From Algibacter sp. (GTDB taxonomy: Bacteria > Bacteroidota > Bacteroidia > Flavobacteriales > Flavobacteriaceae): a DNA stretch of 64,000 nt. Shown here piece after piece: positions 9,175-17,392 of this stretch. A program made the translations under genes and the position numbers. Location of the stretch: assembly GCF_029245835.1 (NCBI RefSeq), contig NZ_JAQWOO010000025.1:1-64000 (forward strand), in the 5' to 3' direction. A model generated the notes under the pieces. It did not search any database and was not told the DNA's origin. It worked only from the letters and a program-made list of their open reading frames with translations. Each line of letters begins with the position of its first letter. Within the stretch, counting starts at the first letter, position 1.

Positions 9175-9976
9175 AAAATCGATTTATTCGTTAGTAGTTA
9201 TTCTTATAGTTTTGGGAGTTTACGGCTACGAACATTTTTTAGTTGAAGAAGAAAAAACTGAAATTATTGAAGAAGGTAAAACCACTAAAACAGGCACTAA
9301 CGAATACTTTTTACCAACAAGTACCACAGGACAAATTGTGCACCATGAAGGTTATTCATTATCTTATAACGAAGCGCATGAACAAGCTGAATGGGTAGCA
9401 TACGAATTGAAGAAATCACATCTTTCAAAAACAAATCACAAACGGCCCTATTTTGAAATAGATAAAGCTGTGAAAACAGGAGCAGCTAGTTGGAGAAACT
9501 ATAAGAACTCTGGATTTGATCGTGGTCATTTATGTCCAGCAGCAGATAGAAGATATTCTAAAGATGCGCATGATGAAACATTTTTAACCAGTAATATTAG
9601 TCCGCAAGAGCATCAATTTAATTCTGGAATTTGGAGCACTTTAGAACATAAAGTACGTTATTGGGCAAGAAAGTATGATGGTGTTTTTGTGGTTACAGGT
9701 GGTGTTTTAAAAGGAGAAATGAATACTATTGGAACAGAATATGTTTCTGTTCCTAATCAGTTTTATAAAGTTTTGATTGATACTAATTCAGGCAGAACTA
9801 AAATGATTGCCTTTTTAATGCCTCATAGAGATTCTGATAAGCCATTGTATGAGTTTGTGGTTTCTGTTGATGAGGTAGAAGATTTAACTGGAATTGATTT
9901 TTTTCCTGAATTAGAGGATGTTCTTGAAGATAAATTAGAAGCTTCAAGCAGTTTTAAAGGTTGGAGTTTTAAATAA
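9167..9976 (+). CDS. Membrane-anchored DNA/RNA non-specific endonuclease
   Basis: Beta-beta-alpha-metal nuclease of the NUC1/Serratia type. Residues 5-22 form one hydrophobic segment (a signal anchor), so the catalytic part lies outside the inner membrane. The hallmark DRGHLCPAADRR (about residues 118-129) contains the catalytic His. An Asn in TSNISPQEHQFN is the expected metal ligand. The length of 269 residues is usual. Its ATG overlaps the end of pafA, suggesting joint expression: the nuclease would cut extracellular nucleic acid and the phosphatase would strip phosphate from the products (inference). The 3' end overlaps that of the opposite glycosyltransferase gene by 8 bases. Confidence 0.9.
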   Translation: MSKKSIYSLVVILIVLGVYGYEHFLVEEEKTEIIEEGKTTKTGTNEYFLPTSTTGQIVHHEGYSLSYNEAHEQAEWVAYELKKSHLSKTNHKRPYFEIDKAVKTGAASWRNYKNSGFDRGHLCPAADRRYSKDAHDETFLTSNISPQEHQFNSGIWSTLEHKVRYWARKYDGVFVVTGGVLKGEMNTIGTEYVSVPNQFYKVLIDTNSGRTKMIAFLMPHRDSDKPLYEFVVSVDEVEDLTGIDFFPELEDVLEDKLEASSSFKGWSFK

Positions 9977-10817
9977 ATTTTTTGAGCATCCCTTTCCAAC
10001 GAAGATGTCTAATAAATTTACCTTCTTGATTAGAAACTAAAAAATCAATTTTTTCTTTTTTAGCTTTAAAATAACCAGCTATATAATTTTTAAATAAAGA
10101 GAAACTTCCTTTTTTATAAGCCAATTTCAGAGCTGAAATTAATGTGATTACAAAACCATAACGCATTTTATACATGGCTTCACCTTGCAAATATTTTGAG
10201 GCTTTGTTATAACTTATTCCTGTTGGTTTTAAGTGTTTAACTTGTAAAGACTCATCCGTTAAAATTTCCCATCCATGATATTTGGCTAATAATTCGTCAA
10301 CTGTGTCCCAACCCATTGATGGTTTTAATTTTCCAATTTTAAGAAAACAATCTTTTCTATAAGCTTTTAATGCGCCTCGAATATGGTCTTTCCTAGTTAA
10401 GTTTTCTAAAATCCATTCTCCATTTTTTTCGATATAGCAAAACCCTGCAACCATACCAAGTTTATCATTTTTATTAAAATGATTTTCCAATTGTTCTAAA
10501 TAGTTGTCAGGAAAAATTAAGTCGGCATCAAACTTACAAATCACATCGTAGTTATTATCTAAATTATCATAACCTTTATAAAACGCATTAATAATTTTCG
10601 AACCTGGTAAATGTTGGTTGGATGATTTATTATTAACCAGAGAAATAAAAGAGTACTTTTGGGTATATCCATCTACAACAGATTCAGTTTTATCTTTAGA
10701 ATTATCATTAACAACAACAATTTGCTTTGGCTTTAATGTTTGGTTTACCAATGAATAAAGCGTAAGACCAATTGAATCGGCTTCGTTGTGGGCAGGAATG
10801 ACAATATAAAAGTTCAA
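9969..10817 (-). CDS. Glycosyltransferase family 2
   Basis: GT-A fold glycosyltransferase of 282 residues. The N-terminal block is YIVIPAHNEADSIGLTL with VVVNDNSKD, and the metal/nucleotide-sugar site is FDAD in VICKFDADLIFPDNY. An acceptor-side acidic region is DTVDELLAKYHGWE. There is no membrane segment at the N-terminus, so it probably works at the inner face of the membrane. It is the last gene of a leftward set, 24 bases after a methyltransferase gene and close to a KAS III-like gene, so a lipid-linked or O-antigen-like product is possible (inference). Confidence 0.88.
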   Translation of the reverse strand: MNFYIVIPAHNEADSIGLTLYSLVNQTLKPKQIVVVNDNSKDKTESVVDGYTQKYSFISLVNNKSSNQHLPGSKIINAFYKGYDNLDNNYDVICKFDADLIFPDNYLEQLENHFNKNDKLGMVAGFCYIEKNGEWILENLTRKDHIRGALKAYRKDCFLKIGKLKPSMGWDTVDELLAKYHGWEILTDESLQVKHLKPTGISYNKASKYLQGEAMYKMRYGFVITLISALKLAYKKGSFSLFKNYIAGYFKAKKEKIDFLVSNQEGKFIRHLRWKGMLKKFI

Positions 10818-10841
10818 GGTATTTAAGTTTAAAACGTAAAG

Positions 10842-11363
10842 TTAAACTCTTTCGGCATATACAATATAATATCTAGGAGTAAACCATCTTAAAATTGGAC
10901 GAATCCCAATTTTTTTTGTTGGGTTAGTCCATTTTTCGCGATCAATGATTTTCCATCCTGCTTTTTCTAATAACCAATCAAACTGCCAGTCTTCAAATTC
11001 ATGATAGTGTCTGTCTAGCATATCGGTTTTGCTTCTATATGCTGAAGAAAACCATAGTTTAAGAGGTATACTAGCGACTAATTTATTTGATTTTATAGAT
11101 TTTAAAACGGTGAACGGAGAGAGCAAGTGTTCAAATATTTCGAAAGCCGTTACAACCTTAGCTTCAGAATTTTCAATTTTAGAAGTATCAGTATCTAAAT
11201 CTTCACCTGTAGTATTTTCTACTGAATATCCATGTTCTTTCATGATTTTCGTAAACGGATTTACAACACCTAAATCTAAAATAGATTCGGTATTTGAAAC
11301 ATGTTTTTCTAAAAATTCAATAGTATGTTTAAAACGCTTATTCGGAAAGGTTTTCTCGTACAT
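10842..11363 (-). CDS. Class I SAM-dependent methyltransferase-like protein
   Basis: Small protein of 173 residues with a degenerate methyltransferase fold. Motif I reads SILDLGVVNPF instead of the usual DxGxGxG. An acidic loop ENTTGEDLD follows, then the motif IV-like VTAFEIFEHLLSPF, which resembles the Methyltransf_11/23 pattern. The C-terminal part WQFDWLLEKAGWKIIDRE fits the end of such domains. The weak SAM loop leaves some doubt about activity. It sits between the KAS III-like gene and the glycosyltransferase, probably in one transcription unit with the latter. Confidence 0.75.
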   Translation of the reverse strand: MYEKTFPNKRFKHTIEFLEKHVSNTESILDLGVVNPFTKIMKEHGYSVENTTGEDLDTDTSKIENSEAKVVTAFEIFEHLLSPFTVLKSIKSNKLVASIPLKLWFSSAYRSKTDMLDRHYHEFEDWQFDWLLEKAGWKIIDREKWTNPTKKIGIRPILRWFTPRYYIVYAERV

Positions 11364-11384
11364 TAAATAATTTTGTTTTTTTTT

Positions 11385-11404
11385 ATTTCCGTGAAAACGG
11401 AAAT
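11385..11404 (-). other. 8-bp hairpin in the leader of the methyltransferase gene
   Basis: Perfect arms ATTTCCGT/ACGGAAAT enclose four bases (GAAA on the + strand). It lies 22 bases upstream of the methyltransferase start and 22 bases past the KAS III stop. On the transcribed minus strand it is followed by A, not T, so it is not an intrinsic terminator. It may be a leader or processing structure. Confidence 0.5.
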
Positions 11405-11425
11405 CTCAAATAATCATTAGACAAA

Positions 11426-12484
11426 TTACTGCTTATAAACAATGGCATTAATATTCATACCAGCACCAACACTAGCAAATATAATAATGTCACCATTATT
11501 TATTTCTTGATTACTAATCTCACCATTCAAAATCATGTCGTAGAGTGTTGGTATAGTTGCTACGCTAGAGTTTCCTAATTTTCCAATACTCATTGGCATA
11601 ATGCCTTCTGGCATGTCCATATTATGCAGTTCATAAAAACGTTTTACAATAGCTTCATCCATTTTTTCATTAGCTTGATGAATCAATATTTTATTCACAT
11701 CAGAAATATCAATACCGCTTTTGTCAAGACAAGATTTCATTGCTAGAGGCACATTGGTTAATGCGAATTCATAAATTTTTCGTCCATACATTTTTATATA
11801 ACGACGATTATCTTCAGAATTTTCATTATTTGTTTCTCCAAAATAGATAAAATGCGCTTCATTTAAAGCGTAAGTAGCAGATTCGTGGGAGATAATACCA
11901 CCATTATCAACTGTAGATTCTAAAACAACAGCTCCTGCACCATCACTATAAATCATAGAATCTCTATCATGAGGATCTATAACACGAGAAAGCGTTTCTG
12001 CACCTATAACGAGACATTTTTTAGCAATTCCAGATTTTATAAATGCATTAGCTTGTATAATCCCCTCAACCCAACCTGGGCATCCAAAAAGTAAATCGTA
12101 ACCAACACACTTTGGGTTTTTAATACGTAATAAATGTTTTACTCTCGAAGCAATGCTAGGTACGGTATCACTTTGATGGCTATCATGTCTAACATCACCA
12201 TAATTATGCGCAACTATTATATAATCTAATTCCTCACGATTAATCTTAGCGTTTTCTATAGCTTTTTCTGCTGCAAAAGAAGCTATGTCAGAGGTGTTTA
12301 AATGTTTTTTAGCATAGCGACGTTCGTCAATACCAGTAATGGCTTTAAACTTCCTTACGATAATTTCGTTAGGTGCATTTATAGCAGACCCATCGCTGTT
12401 TAAAAATTCATGATTATAAAAGTCTTCATTCTTTTCAACATTCGCTGGAATATAGCTTCCGGTACCAGTAATTTTAATATTCAT
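11426..12484 (-). CDS. 3-oxoacyl-ACP synthase III (KAS III/FabH-like)
   Basis: Decarboxylating Claisen condensing enzyme of the thiolase fold, 352 residues. The full triad is present: Cys135 in LLFGCPGWVEG, His in ILIHQANEKMD (near residue 265), and Asn in GKLGNSSVATIP (near residue 300). The FGCPGW surround differs from the CSGF-type text of housekeeping FabH, so this is probably a paralogue that uses a special acyl starter. The adjacent methyltransferase and glycosyltransferase fit a secondary lipid or glycolipid pathway, but no ACP or reductase is nearby. The primary fabH is expected elsewhere, with plsX/rpmF. Confidence 0.87.
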   Translation of the reverse strand: MNIKITGTGSYIPANVEKNEDFYNHEFLNSDGSAINAPNEIIVRKFKAITGIDERRYAKKHLNTSDIASFAAEKAIENAKINREELDYIIVAHNYGDVRHDSHQSDTVPSIASRVKHLLRIKNPKCVGYDLLFGCPGWVEGIIQANAFIKSGIAKKCLVIGAETLSRVIDPHDRDSMIYSDGAGAVVLESTVDNGGIISHESATYALNEAHFIYFGETNNENSEDNRRYIKMYGRKIYEFALTNVPLAMKSCLDKSGIDISDVNKILIHQANEKMDEAIVKRFYELHNMDMPEGIMPMSIGKLGNSSVATIPTLYDMILNGEISNQEINNGDIIIFASVGAGMNINAIVYKQ

Positions 12485-12588
12485 AAATACGAAAATTGCT
12501 TTTAATTAGTTTCTTTTCACCAAAATAAAATCTTTTAAACAAAATAAAATCCGATTTAAAATAAATTTACGATGTTCAAAGTGTGTTT

Positions 12589-15438
12589 TTAGGCTTCCGC
12601 ATAAGCTTCAATTGGTACGCAAGAACAAATTAAATTTCTGTCTCCATAAGCATCGTCAACACGTCTTACACTTGGCCAGAATTTATTATCTCTTACATAC
12701 TCTAAGGGAAAGGCTGCGGCTTCACGAGAATAAGGGAAGTACCATTCGTTTGCAGTAATCATATCTAAAGTGTGCGGTGCATTTTTCAACATATTATTTT
12801 CGTCCTCCTTTGTTACGCTGTCTATTTCTTTTTTAATTGAAATCATGGCGTCACAAAAACGATCCATTTCTGCTTTGCTCTCACTTTCGGTAGGTTCAAT
12901 CATCATAGTTCCTGCCACAGGGAATGAAACAGTAGGTGCATGAAATCCATAATCCATTAAGCGTTTTGCAATGTCTGTAACCTCTATACCATTGTTTTTA
13001 AAAGGCCTGCAATCTATAATCATTTCATGTGCTGCACGACCACGTTCACCAGAATACAAGGTGTCAAAACTTCCTTGAAGACGATGTTTTATATAGTTTG
13101 CATTTAAAATGGCGATTTTAGTAGACTCTGTTAAACCTTCAGATCCAAGCATTTTTATATAACCATATGAAATTAAACAGGCTAAAGCAGAACCAAATGG
13201 TGCTGCAGAAATTGCTGTGATAGCTTTGTCTCCACCAGTTTTAACTAAAGGGTTTCCAGGTAGAAAAGGTACCAGTTGTTTTGCAACACAAATGGGGCCA
13301 ACTCCAGGACCGCCGCCACCATGCGGTATAGCGAAGGTTTTATGTAAGTTTAGGTGGCAAACATCTGCGCCAATATTTCCAGGGTTGGTTAAACCAACTT
13401 GGGCGTTCATGTTTGCACCGTCCATATAAACTTGTCCGCCATTATCATGAATGATTTGTGTGATTTGTTTTATCGCTGATTCGTAAACACCATGTGTAGA
13501 GGGATAAGTAACCATTAAAGCAGAAAGGTTGTCTTTATGTAACTCTGCTTTTTCGCGTAAATCGTTAATATCAATATTACCTTCTTCGGTAGATTTTGTA
13601 ACGATTACTTTCATGCCTGCCATAACAGCACTTGCAGGATTTGTTCCGTGTGCGGAAGAAGGAATTAAACAAATGTTTCTATGATGGTCATTACGAGATT
13701 CATGATAAGCTTTTATAACCATTAACCCAGCAAACTCACCTTGAGCTCCAGAATTTGGTTGTAATGATGTAGCAGCAAAACCTGTAATTTCTGTTAATTG
13801 GTCTTCTAATTCTTTTAAAACAGTCAAATAACCTTTAGCTTGTTTTAAAGGTGCAAAAGGATGAATGTTACCCCATTTGAACCAGCTTAAAGGAAGCATT
13901 TCTGCTGCCGCATTCAGTTTCATAGTACATGAACCTAACGAAATCATAGAATGGTTTAGTGCTAAATCTTTACGTTCTAAAGCTTTTATATAGCGCATTA
14001 ATTCTGTTTCAGAGTGGTAGGTGTTGAATACTGGTTCACTCAGAAAATCAGACTGTCTTTTTAAAGTGTCAGAAATAGTGTTGACTTTTTCAACAGCAGA
14101 AATTGTAATAGTTTCTTTTTTAGCAGCTTCAGCAAAAACAGTAATCAAATAATTAATATCTCGAATAGCTGTAGTTTCATTAATTGAAATGGTAACCGTT
14201 TCAGAATCTGGATAAAATAGATTTACCTTCTTTTTAGTGGCTATTTTTCTTATTTTTTTTGCATTAGTCTTTATTTGGATGGTGTCAAAATACGAGGTGT
14301 TAATTTGTTGATAGCCTAATTTCTCTAAAGCGTTAGATAAACAAACCGTTTTGTTATGCACTTTATTGGCTATAAATTTTAACCCTTGCGGACCATGATA
14401 CACGGCATACATGCCTGCCATAACTGCCAATAATACTTGAGCAGTACAAATGTTAGAAGTCGCTTTGTCTCTTTTGATATGTTGCTCGCGAGTTTGTAAA
14501 GCCATACGTAAAGCGCGATTACCATTTGCATCTTTTGTAACCCCTATAATACGTCCAGGTAAATCACGCTTATAAGCTTTTTTAGTAGCAAAAAATGCTG
14601 CATGCGGACCACCATAACCCATTGGGATTCCAAAACGCTGTGTCGTTCCTACAACAACATCTGCTCCAAATTTACCAGGTGCTTCAAGTTTTACCAAACT
14701 TAATATATCGGCTGCAACGGCAACTTTGATTCTTGCCTCATTGGCTTGATTTATAAATGATTTTATGTCGGTAATTTGACCATTTTTTCCCGGATATTGT
14801 AAAATAGCTCCAAAAAATGCTTCTGAAAAATCAAATGCCTCTTCATCACCAACTACGAGTTCAATACCAATTGGAGTTGCTCTTGTTTGTAATAATGATA
14901 AGGTTTGAGGTAATATATTTTTAGAAACAAAAAACTTATTGATATTTGCTTTCTTCTGGTCACGCTCACGAACCGCAAAAAGTAAACTCATGGCCTCTGC
15001 AGCAGCAGTACTTTCATCAAGTAAAGATGCATTAGCGATTTCCATTCCTGTAAGATCGATAATCATGGTTTGGAAATTCAATAAAGCTTCCAATCGTCCT
15101 TGAGCAATTTCTGCTTGATACGGTGTATATGCTGTGTACCAACCTGGGTTTTCAAGAATGTTTCTTTGAATAACAGCTGGCAGAATAGTGGGGTGATACC
15201 CTAAGCCTATATAGGTTTTGTATGCTTTATTTTTTTTAGATAAATCATGAATATGTAATAAATACTCATGTTCCGTCATGGGTTCATCCAAATTTAAACC
15301 GTTTTTTAACCGAATATCATTAGGGATCGTTTCGTAAATCAACTGATCTAAAGAATCTAATCCTATAGTATCTAACATCAGGTTTTGATCGTCCTCTCTC
15401 GGACCAATATGACGTAAAGCAAAAGCGTTTGTATTCAT
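12589..15438 (-). CDS. gcvP: Glycine dehydrogenase (decarboxylating), P-protein
   Basis: P-protein of the glycine cleavage system. It decarboxylates glycine using PLP and passes the aminomethyl group to lipoyl-GcvH. At 949 residues it is the full-length single-chain form with two homologous halves. The PLP lysine is in LHKTFAIPHGGGGPG near residue 700. The N-terminal half has FALRHIGPRE and YTPYQAEIAQGRLEALLNFQ, and the C-terminal half has SLGSCTMKLNAAAEM and SSAHGTNPASAVMAGM. The gene stands alone (gcvT and gcvH are not adjacent), as is usual in Flavobacteriia. It diverges from the UbiA-like gene. Confidence 0.97.
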   Translation of the reverse strand: MNTNAFALRHIGPREDDQNLMLDTIGLDSLDQLIYETIPNDIRLKNGLNLDEPMTEHEYLLHIHDLSKKNKAYKTYIGLGYHPTILPAVIQRNILENPGWYTAYTPYQAEIAQGRLEALLNFQTMIIDLTGMEIANASLLDESTAAAEAMSLLFAVRERDQKKANINKFFVSKNILPQTLSLLQTRATPIGIELVVGDEEAFDFSEAFFGAILQYPGKNGQITDIKSFINQANEARIKVAVAADILSLVKLEAPGKFGADVVVGTTQRFGIPMGYGGPHAAFFATKKAYKRDLPGRIIGVTKDANGNRALRMALQTREQHIKRDKATSNICTAQVLLAVMAGMYAVYHGPQGLKFIANKVHNKTVCLSNALEKLGYQQINTSYFDTIQIKTNAKKIRKIATKKKVNLFYPDSETVTISINETTAIRDINYLITVFAEAAKKETITISAVEKVNTISDTLKRQSDFLSEPVFNTYHSETELMRYIKALERKDLALNHSMISLGSCTMKLNAAAEMLPLSWFKWGNIHPFAPLKQAKGYLTVLKELEDQLTEITGFAATSLQPNSGAQGEFAGLMVIKAYHESRNDHHRNICLIPSSAHGTNPASAVMAGMKVIVTKSTEEGNIDINDLREKAELHKDNLSALMVTYPSTHGVYESAIKQITQIIHDNGGQVYMDGANMNAQVGLTNPGNIGADVCHLNLHKTFAIPHGGGGPGVGPICVAKQLVPFLPGNPLVKTGGDKAITAISAAPFGSALACLISYGYIKMLGSEGLTESTKIAILNANYIKHRLQGSFDTLYSGERGRAAHEMIIDCRPFKNNGIEVTDIAKRLMDYGFHAPTVSFPVAGTMMIEPTESESKAEMDRFCDAMISIKKEIDSVTKEDENNMLKNAPHTLDMITANEWYFPYSREAAAFPLEYVRDNKFWPSVRRVDDAYGDRNLICSCVPIEAYAEA

Positions 15439-15462
15439 TAAGCAGTTTTTTTATATAATTCG

Positions 15463-15470
15463 CAAAATTA
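15463..15470 (-). promoter_or_regulatory. Candidate -7 element TAATTTTG for gcvP
   Basis: Minus-strand match to TAnnTTTG, 24 bases before the gcvP start codon. There is no TTG at the preferred distance upstream. It lies in the 118-base divergent region shared with the UbiA-like gene. Confidence 0.4.
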
Positions 15471-15544
15471 CGTAATATTTGATGTGTTTTAATGAGTCAA
15501 ATAGAAAGTTTTTAACTATTCACGAACGTTATCAACACTTTAAT

Positions 15545-15552
15545 TACATTTG
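15545..15552 (+). promoter_or_regulatory. Candidate -7 element TACATTTG, unusually close to the start
   Basis: Match to TAnnTTTG ending only 4 bases before the ATG at 15557. If it is used, transcription would begin at or next to the start codon, giving a leaderless or nearly leaderless message. Confidence 0.4.
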
Positions 15553-15556
15553 CTAA

Positions 15557-16375
15557 ATGACTTTTTTGAAACAGCTTTTCAATTTTTATATAAACACTAG
15601 TATTCACGTGGCTTTATCGGTGTATTCTTTAACTTGGATTACACTTATAAATCTAGATTTAAGCTATAATGAAACGGTATTGTATTTTGTGTTTTATGCG
15701 TCAATAACCGGATATAATTTTGTGAAGTATTTTGGTGTTGCTAAATTTCGTCACAGACAATTAGCCAATTGGCTTAAATGGATTCAAATACTGTCTTTTA
15801 TTTGTTTTATTTTAATGTGTTATTATGTAGTTCAATTAAAATTAAATACTCTTTTTTTTATAGTGTGTTTTGCTTTATTAACTGCTTTATATGCTATTCC
15901 TTTTCATCCAAAACAGAATAATACTTTAAGGAGTGTTGGTGGATTAAAAGTTTACGTAATTGCTCTAGTATGGGCGGGAGTAACTGTGTTTATACCTTTT
16001 ATTAATGCAGATTATAATATCAATACAGATGTTGTAATACTCGCTTTTCAGCGTTTTTTATATGTACTTGTGTTAATGATTCCTTTTGAGATAAGAGACT
16101 TAAAATTTGATAACGATAAATTATCTACTATTCCACAAAAACTAGGCGTAAAAAAATCAAAAGGACTTGGATTGTTGCTTTTATTAGTTTTTTTCTTACT
16201 GGAGTTTTTAAAAGATGAAACGACAATAAACTATATTATTGTGTTGTTTATAATTTCAGTAATAACAGGACTGTTTGTTTTTTTTAGCAGCATTGAACAA
16301 AATAAATATTACAGTGCTTTTTGGGTAGAGGGATTGCCAATAGTATGGCTAATTGTATTGCTATATTTTAATTAG
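15557..16375 (+). CDS. UbiA-like multi-spanning membrane protein
   Basis: Protein of 272 residues with about eight hydrophobic segments. The stretch EIRDLKFDNDKLSTIPQKLG (about residues 178-197) matches the second Asp-rich loop of UbiA prenyltransferases, which typically reads DIRD...D followed by TLPxxLG. The first motif, NxxxDxxxD, is not seen: the corresponding region reads YNFVKYFGVAKF. It is therefore a divergent UbiA relative, and prenyltransferase activity is uncertain. The only Met near the start is at 15557, directly after a TACATTTG element. The 3' end overlaps the convergent zinc-finger gene by 8 bases. Confidence 0.65.
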   Translation: MTFLKQLFNFYINTSIHVALSVYSLTWITLINLDLSYNETVLYFVFYASITGYNFVKYFGVAKFRHRQLANWLKWIQILSFICFILMCYYVVQLKLNTLFFIVCFALLTALYAIPFHPKQNNTLRSVGGLKVYVIALVWAGVTVFIPFINADYNINTDVVILAFQRFLYVLVLMIPFEIRDLKFDNDKLSTIPQKLGVKKSKGLGLLLLLVFFLLEFLKDETTINYIIVLFIISVITGLFVFFSSIEQNKYYSAFWVEGLPIVWLIVLLYFN

Positions 16376-16622
16376 AAGCTTTTTTTAAGGCTTTATTGAA
16401 GTTTTTTTTCATAGCCTCTTTACACTTTTTATCCAAACATTCTACATCTGATTTTTTTATAGTTTCAGTAAGAGTTGCGTTGTTTTTACTGTATTTTCTG
16501 CAAGCTCTACAGTATATCAAATGGATGTTTAATTTTATTTTTTCCCATAGGGTAGCTTCTTTGTATTGTGTTTTATCACAAACATGATTTGCTTTGTCGC
16601 AAGAAATCATCATCTTACTCAT
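16368..16622 (-). CDS. Small Cys/His protein, likely anti-sigma partner of the ECF factor
   Basis: Protein of 84 residues with HLIYCRACRKY, an HxxxCxxC zinc-binding pattern as in zf-HC2/ZAS anti-sigma domains, plus further cysteines at both ends. It begins 1 base after the stop of the sigma-factor gene, the normal order for a sigma/anti-sigma pair. It has no membrane segment, so it would act in the cytosol, unlike the FecR-type membrane anti-sigmas common in Bacteroidota. Binding to the sigma factor is inferred from position and motif only. Confidence 0.65.
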   Translation of the reverse strand: MSKMMISCDKANHVCDKTQYKEATLWEKIKLNIHLIYCRACRKYSKNNATLTETIKKSDVECLDKKCKEAMKKNFNKALKKASN

Positions 16623-16623
16623 A

Positions 16624-17175
16624 TTAAAACCAATTTTCTTTTAAGCAATCTGCCATAGCTGTTCTTGCTCTGTGTATGATTACCCAAAGGTTAGACGCCG
16701 TAATATTCAATTCATTACAAATTACCTCAGTTTCATAACCAAGAATGGTTTTCATTTTAAAAACTTCAGCTTGCTTGTTAGGTAATTTTTCTAGACAGTT
16801 ATGTATGGCATCTCCTAATTCACTATTTTCTAAAGTATCTTCGGCAGTTTTATCAAAAGGGTCAGCTACACGTTCTTCTAACCAATCGCCTTCACTTTCA
16901 CTGTCTTTATAATTAATTCGTACTTCGGCTTTACCTTTATTAGAGTTAATTTTTCTGTAATGGTCAATAATTTTTCGCTTTAAAATCGATATGAGCCATG
17001 TGCGCTCACTAGCTTCTCCTTTAAAGTTTTTCATAGATTTTAAACCCGCCAAAAACGTATCTTGAACCAAATCCTGAGCCTTCTCCCTGTCACTAACACG
17101 CGAGATGGTGAAGTTAAAGAGGTAATCAGAATAACGGTCAATCCATTTATTAGGATCAATTTGATGATTGGGCAT
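16624..17175 (-). CDS. ECF-type sigma-70 family RNA polymerase sigma factor
   Basis: Sigma factor of 183 residues. Region 2 covers about residues 10-80 (AQDLVQDTFLAGLKSMKNF, then RTWLISILKRKIIDHYRK). Region 4 covers about 125-180 (LEKLPNKQAEVFKMK, a helix-turn-helix with NELNITASNLWVIIHRAR). A long acidic linker (GDWLEERVADPFDKTAEDTLE) joins them. It directs RNA polymerase to an unknown regulon. The small Cys/His gene follows by 1 base. The minus-strand -7 element TAAATTTG ends only 8 bases before its ATG, so the leader may be almost absent. Confidence 0.93.
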   Translation of the reverse strand: MPNHQIDPNKWIDRYSDYLFNFTISRVSDREKAQDLVQDTFLAGLKSMKNFKGEASERTWLISILKRKIIDHYRKINSNKGKAEVRINYKDSESEGDWLEERVADPFDKTAEDTLENSELGDAIHNCLEKLPNKQAEVFKMKTILGYETEVICNELNITASNLWVIIHRARTAMADCLKENWF

Positions 17176-17183
17176 TATCTTAG

Positions 17184-17191
17184 CAAATTTA
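17184..17191 (-). promoter_or_regulatory. Candidate -7 element TAAATTTG for the ECF sigma gene
   Basis: Minus-strand match to TAnnTTTG, 8 bases before the ATG at 17175, implying a very short leader. No correctly spaced TTG is present. Confidence 0.4.
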
Positions 17192-17264
17192 CTTTGAATT
17201 TCAAAAATAGGCTAAAAAAATGGATTTATATAAGTGTAAGTTTATCACATAGTAAAATTTATTT

Positions 17265-17354
17265 GGGCGCTACCCGAAAAGGGTCGGGCTATCCTTTGCA
17301 AGTCCTCGCACCTCCTACGTCGGGCTGTGGGCTTTCCACTACTATCCCTAGCGC
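17265..17354 (+). repeat. Dispersed intergenic repeat, copy A
   Basis: GC-rich 90-base element in the 796-base region between the sigma factor and the sensor kinase. It begins GGGCGCTACCC, then GAAAAGGGTCGGGCT, has the middle text CAAGTCCTCGC, then CTGTGGGCTTTCC, and ends ATCCCTAGCGC. The outer ends GCGCTA/TAGCGC are complementary, and ACCC/GGGT forms an inner hairpin on a GAAAA loop. Related copies are at 27829, 37861, 48168 and 49598. Confidence 0.85.
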
Positions 17355-17392
17355 AAATATCTGCTAGTAAACATATTTCATTTATCCTTTTT

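Noticed and set aside
11385-11404. Hairpin ATTTCCGT/ACGGAAAT as a terminator of the KAS III gene
   Set aside because: On the leftward transcript it is followed by A, not U, and the T-run lies on the wrong side.
13217-13429. Plus-strand frame antisense to gcvP
   Set aside because: Lies opposite the conserved PLP-lysine region of gcvP, whose coding capacity explains the open frame.
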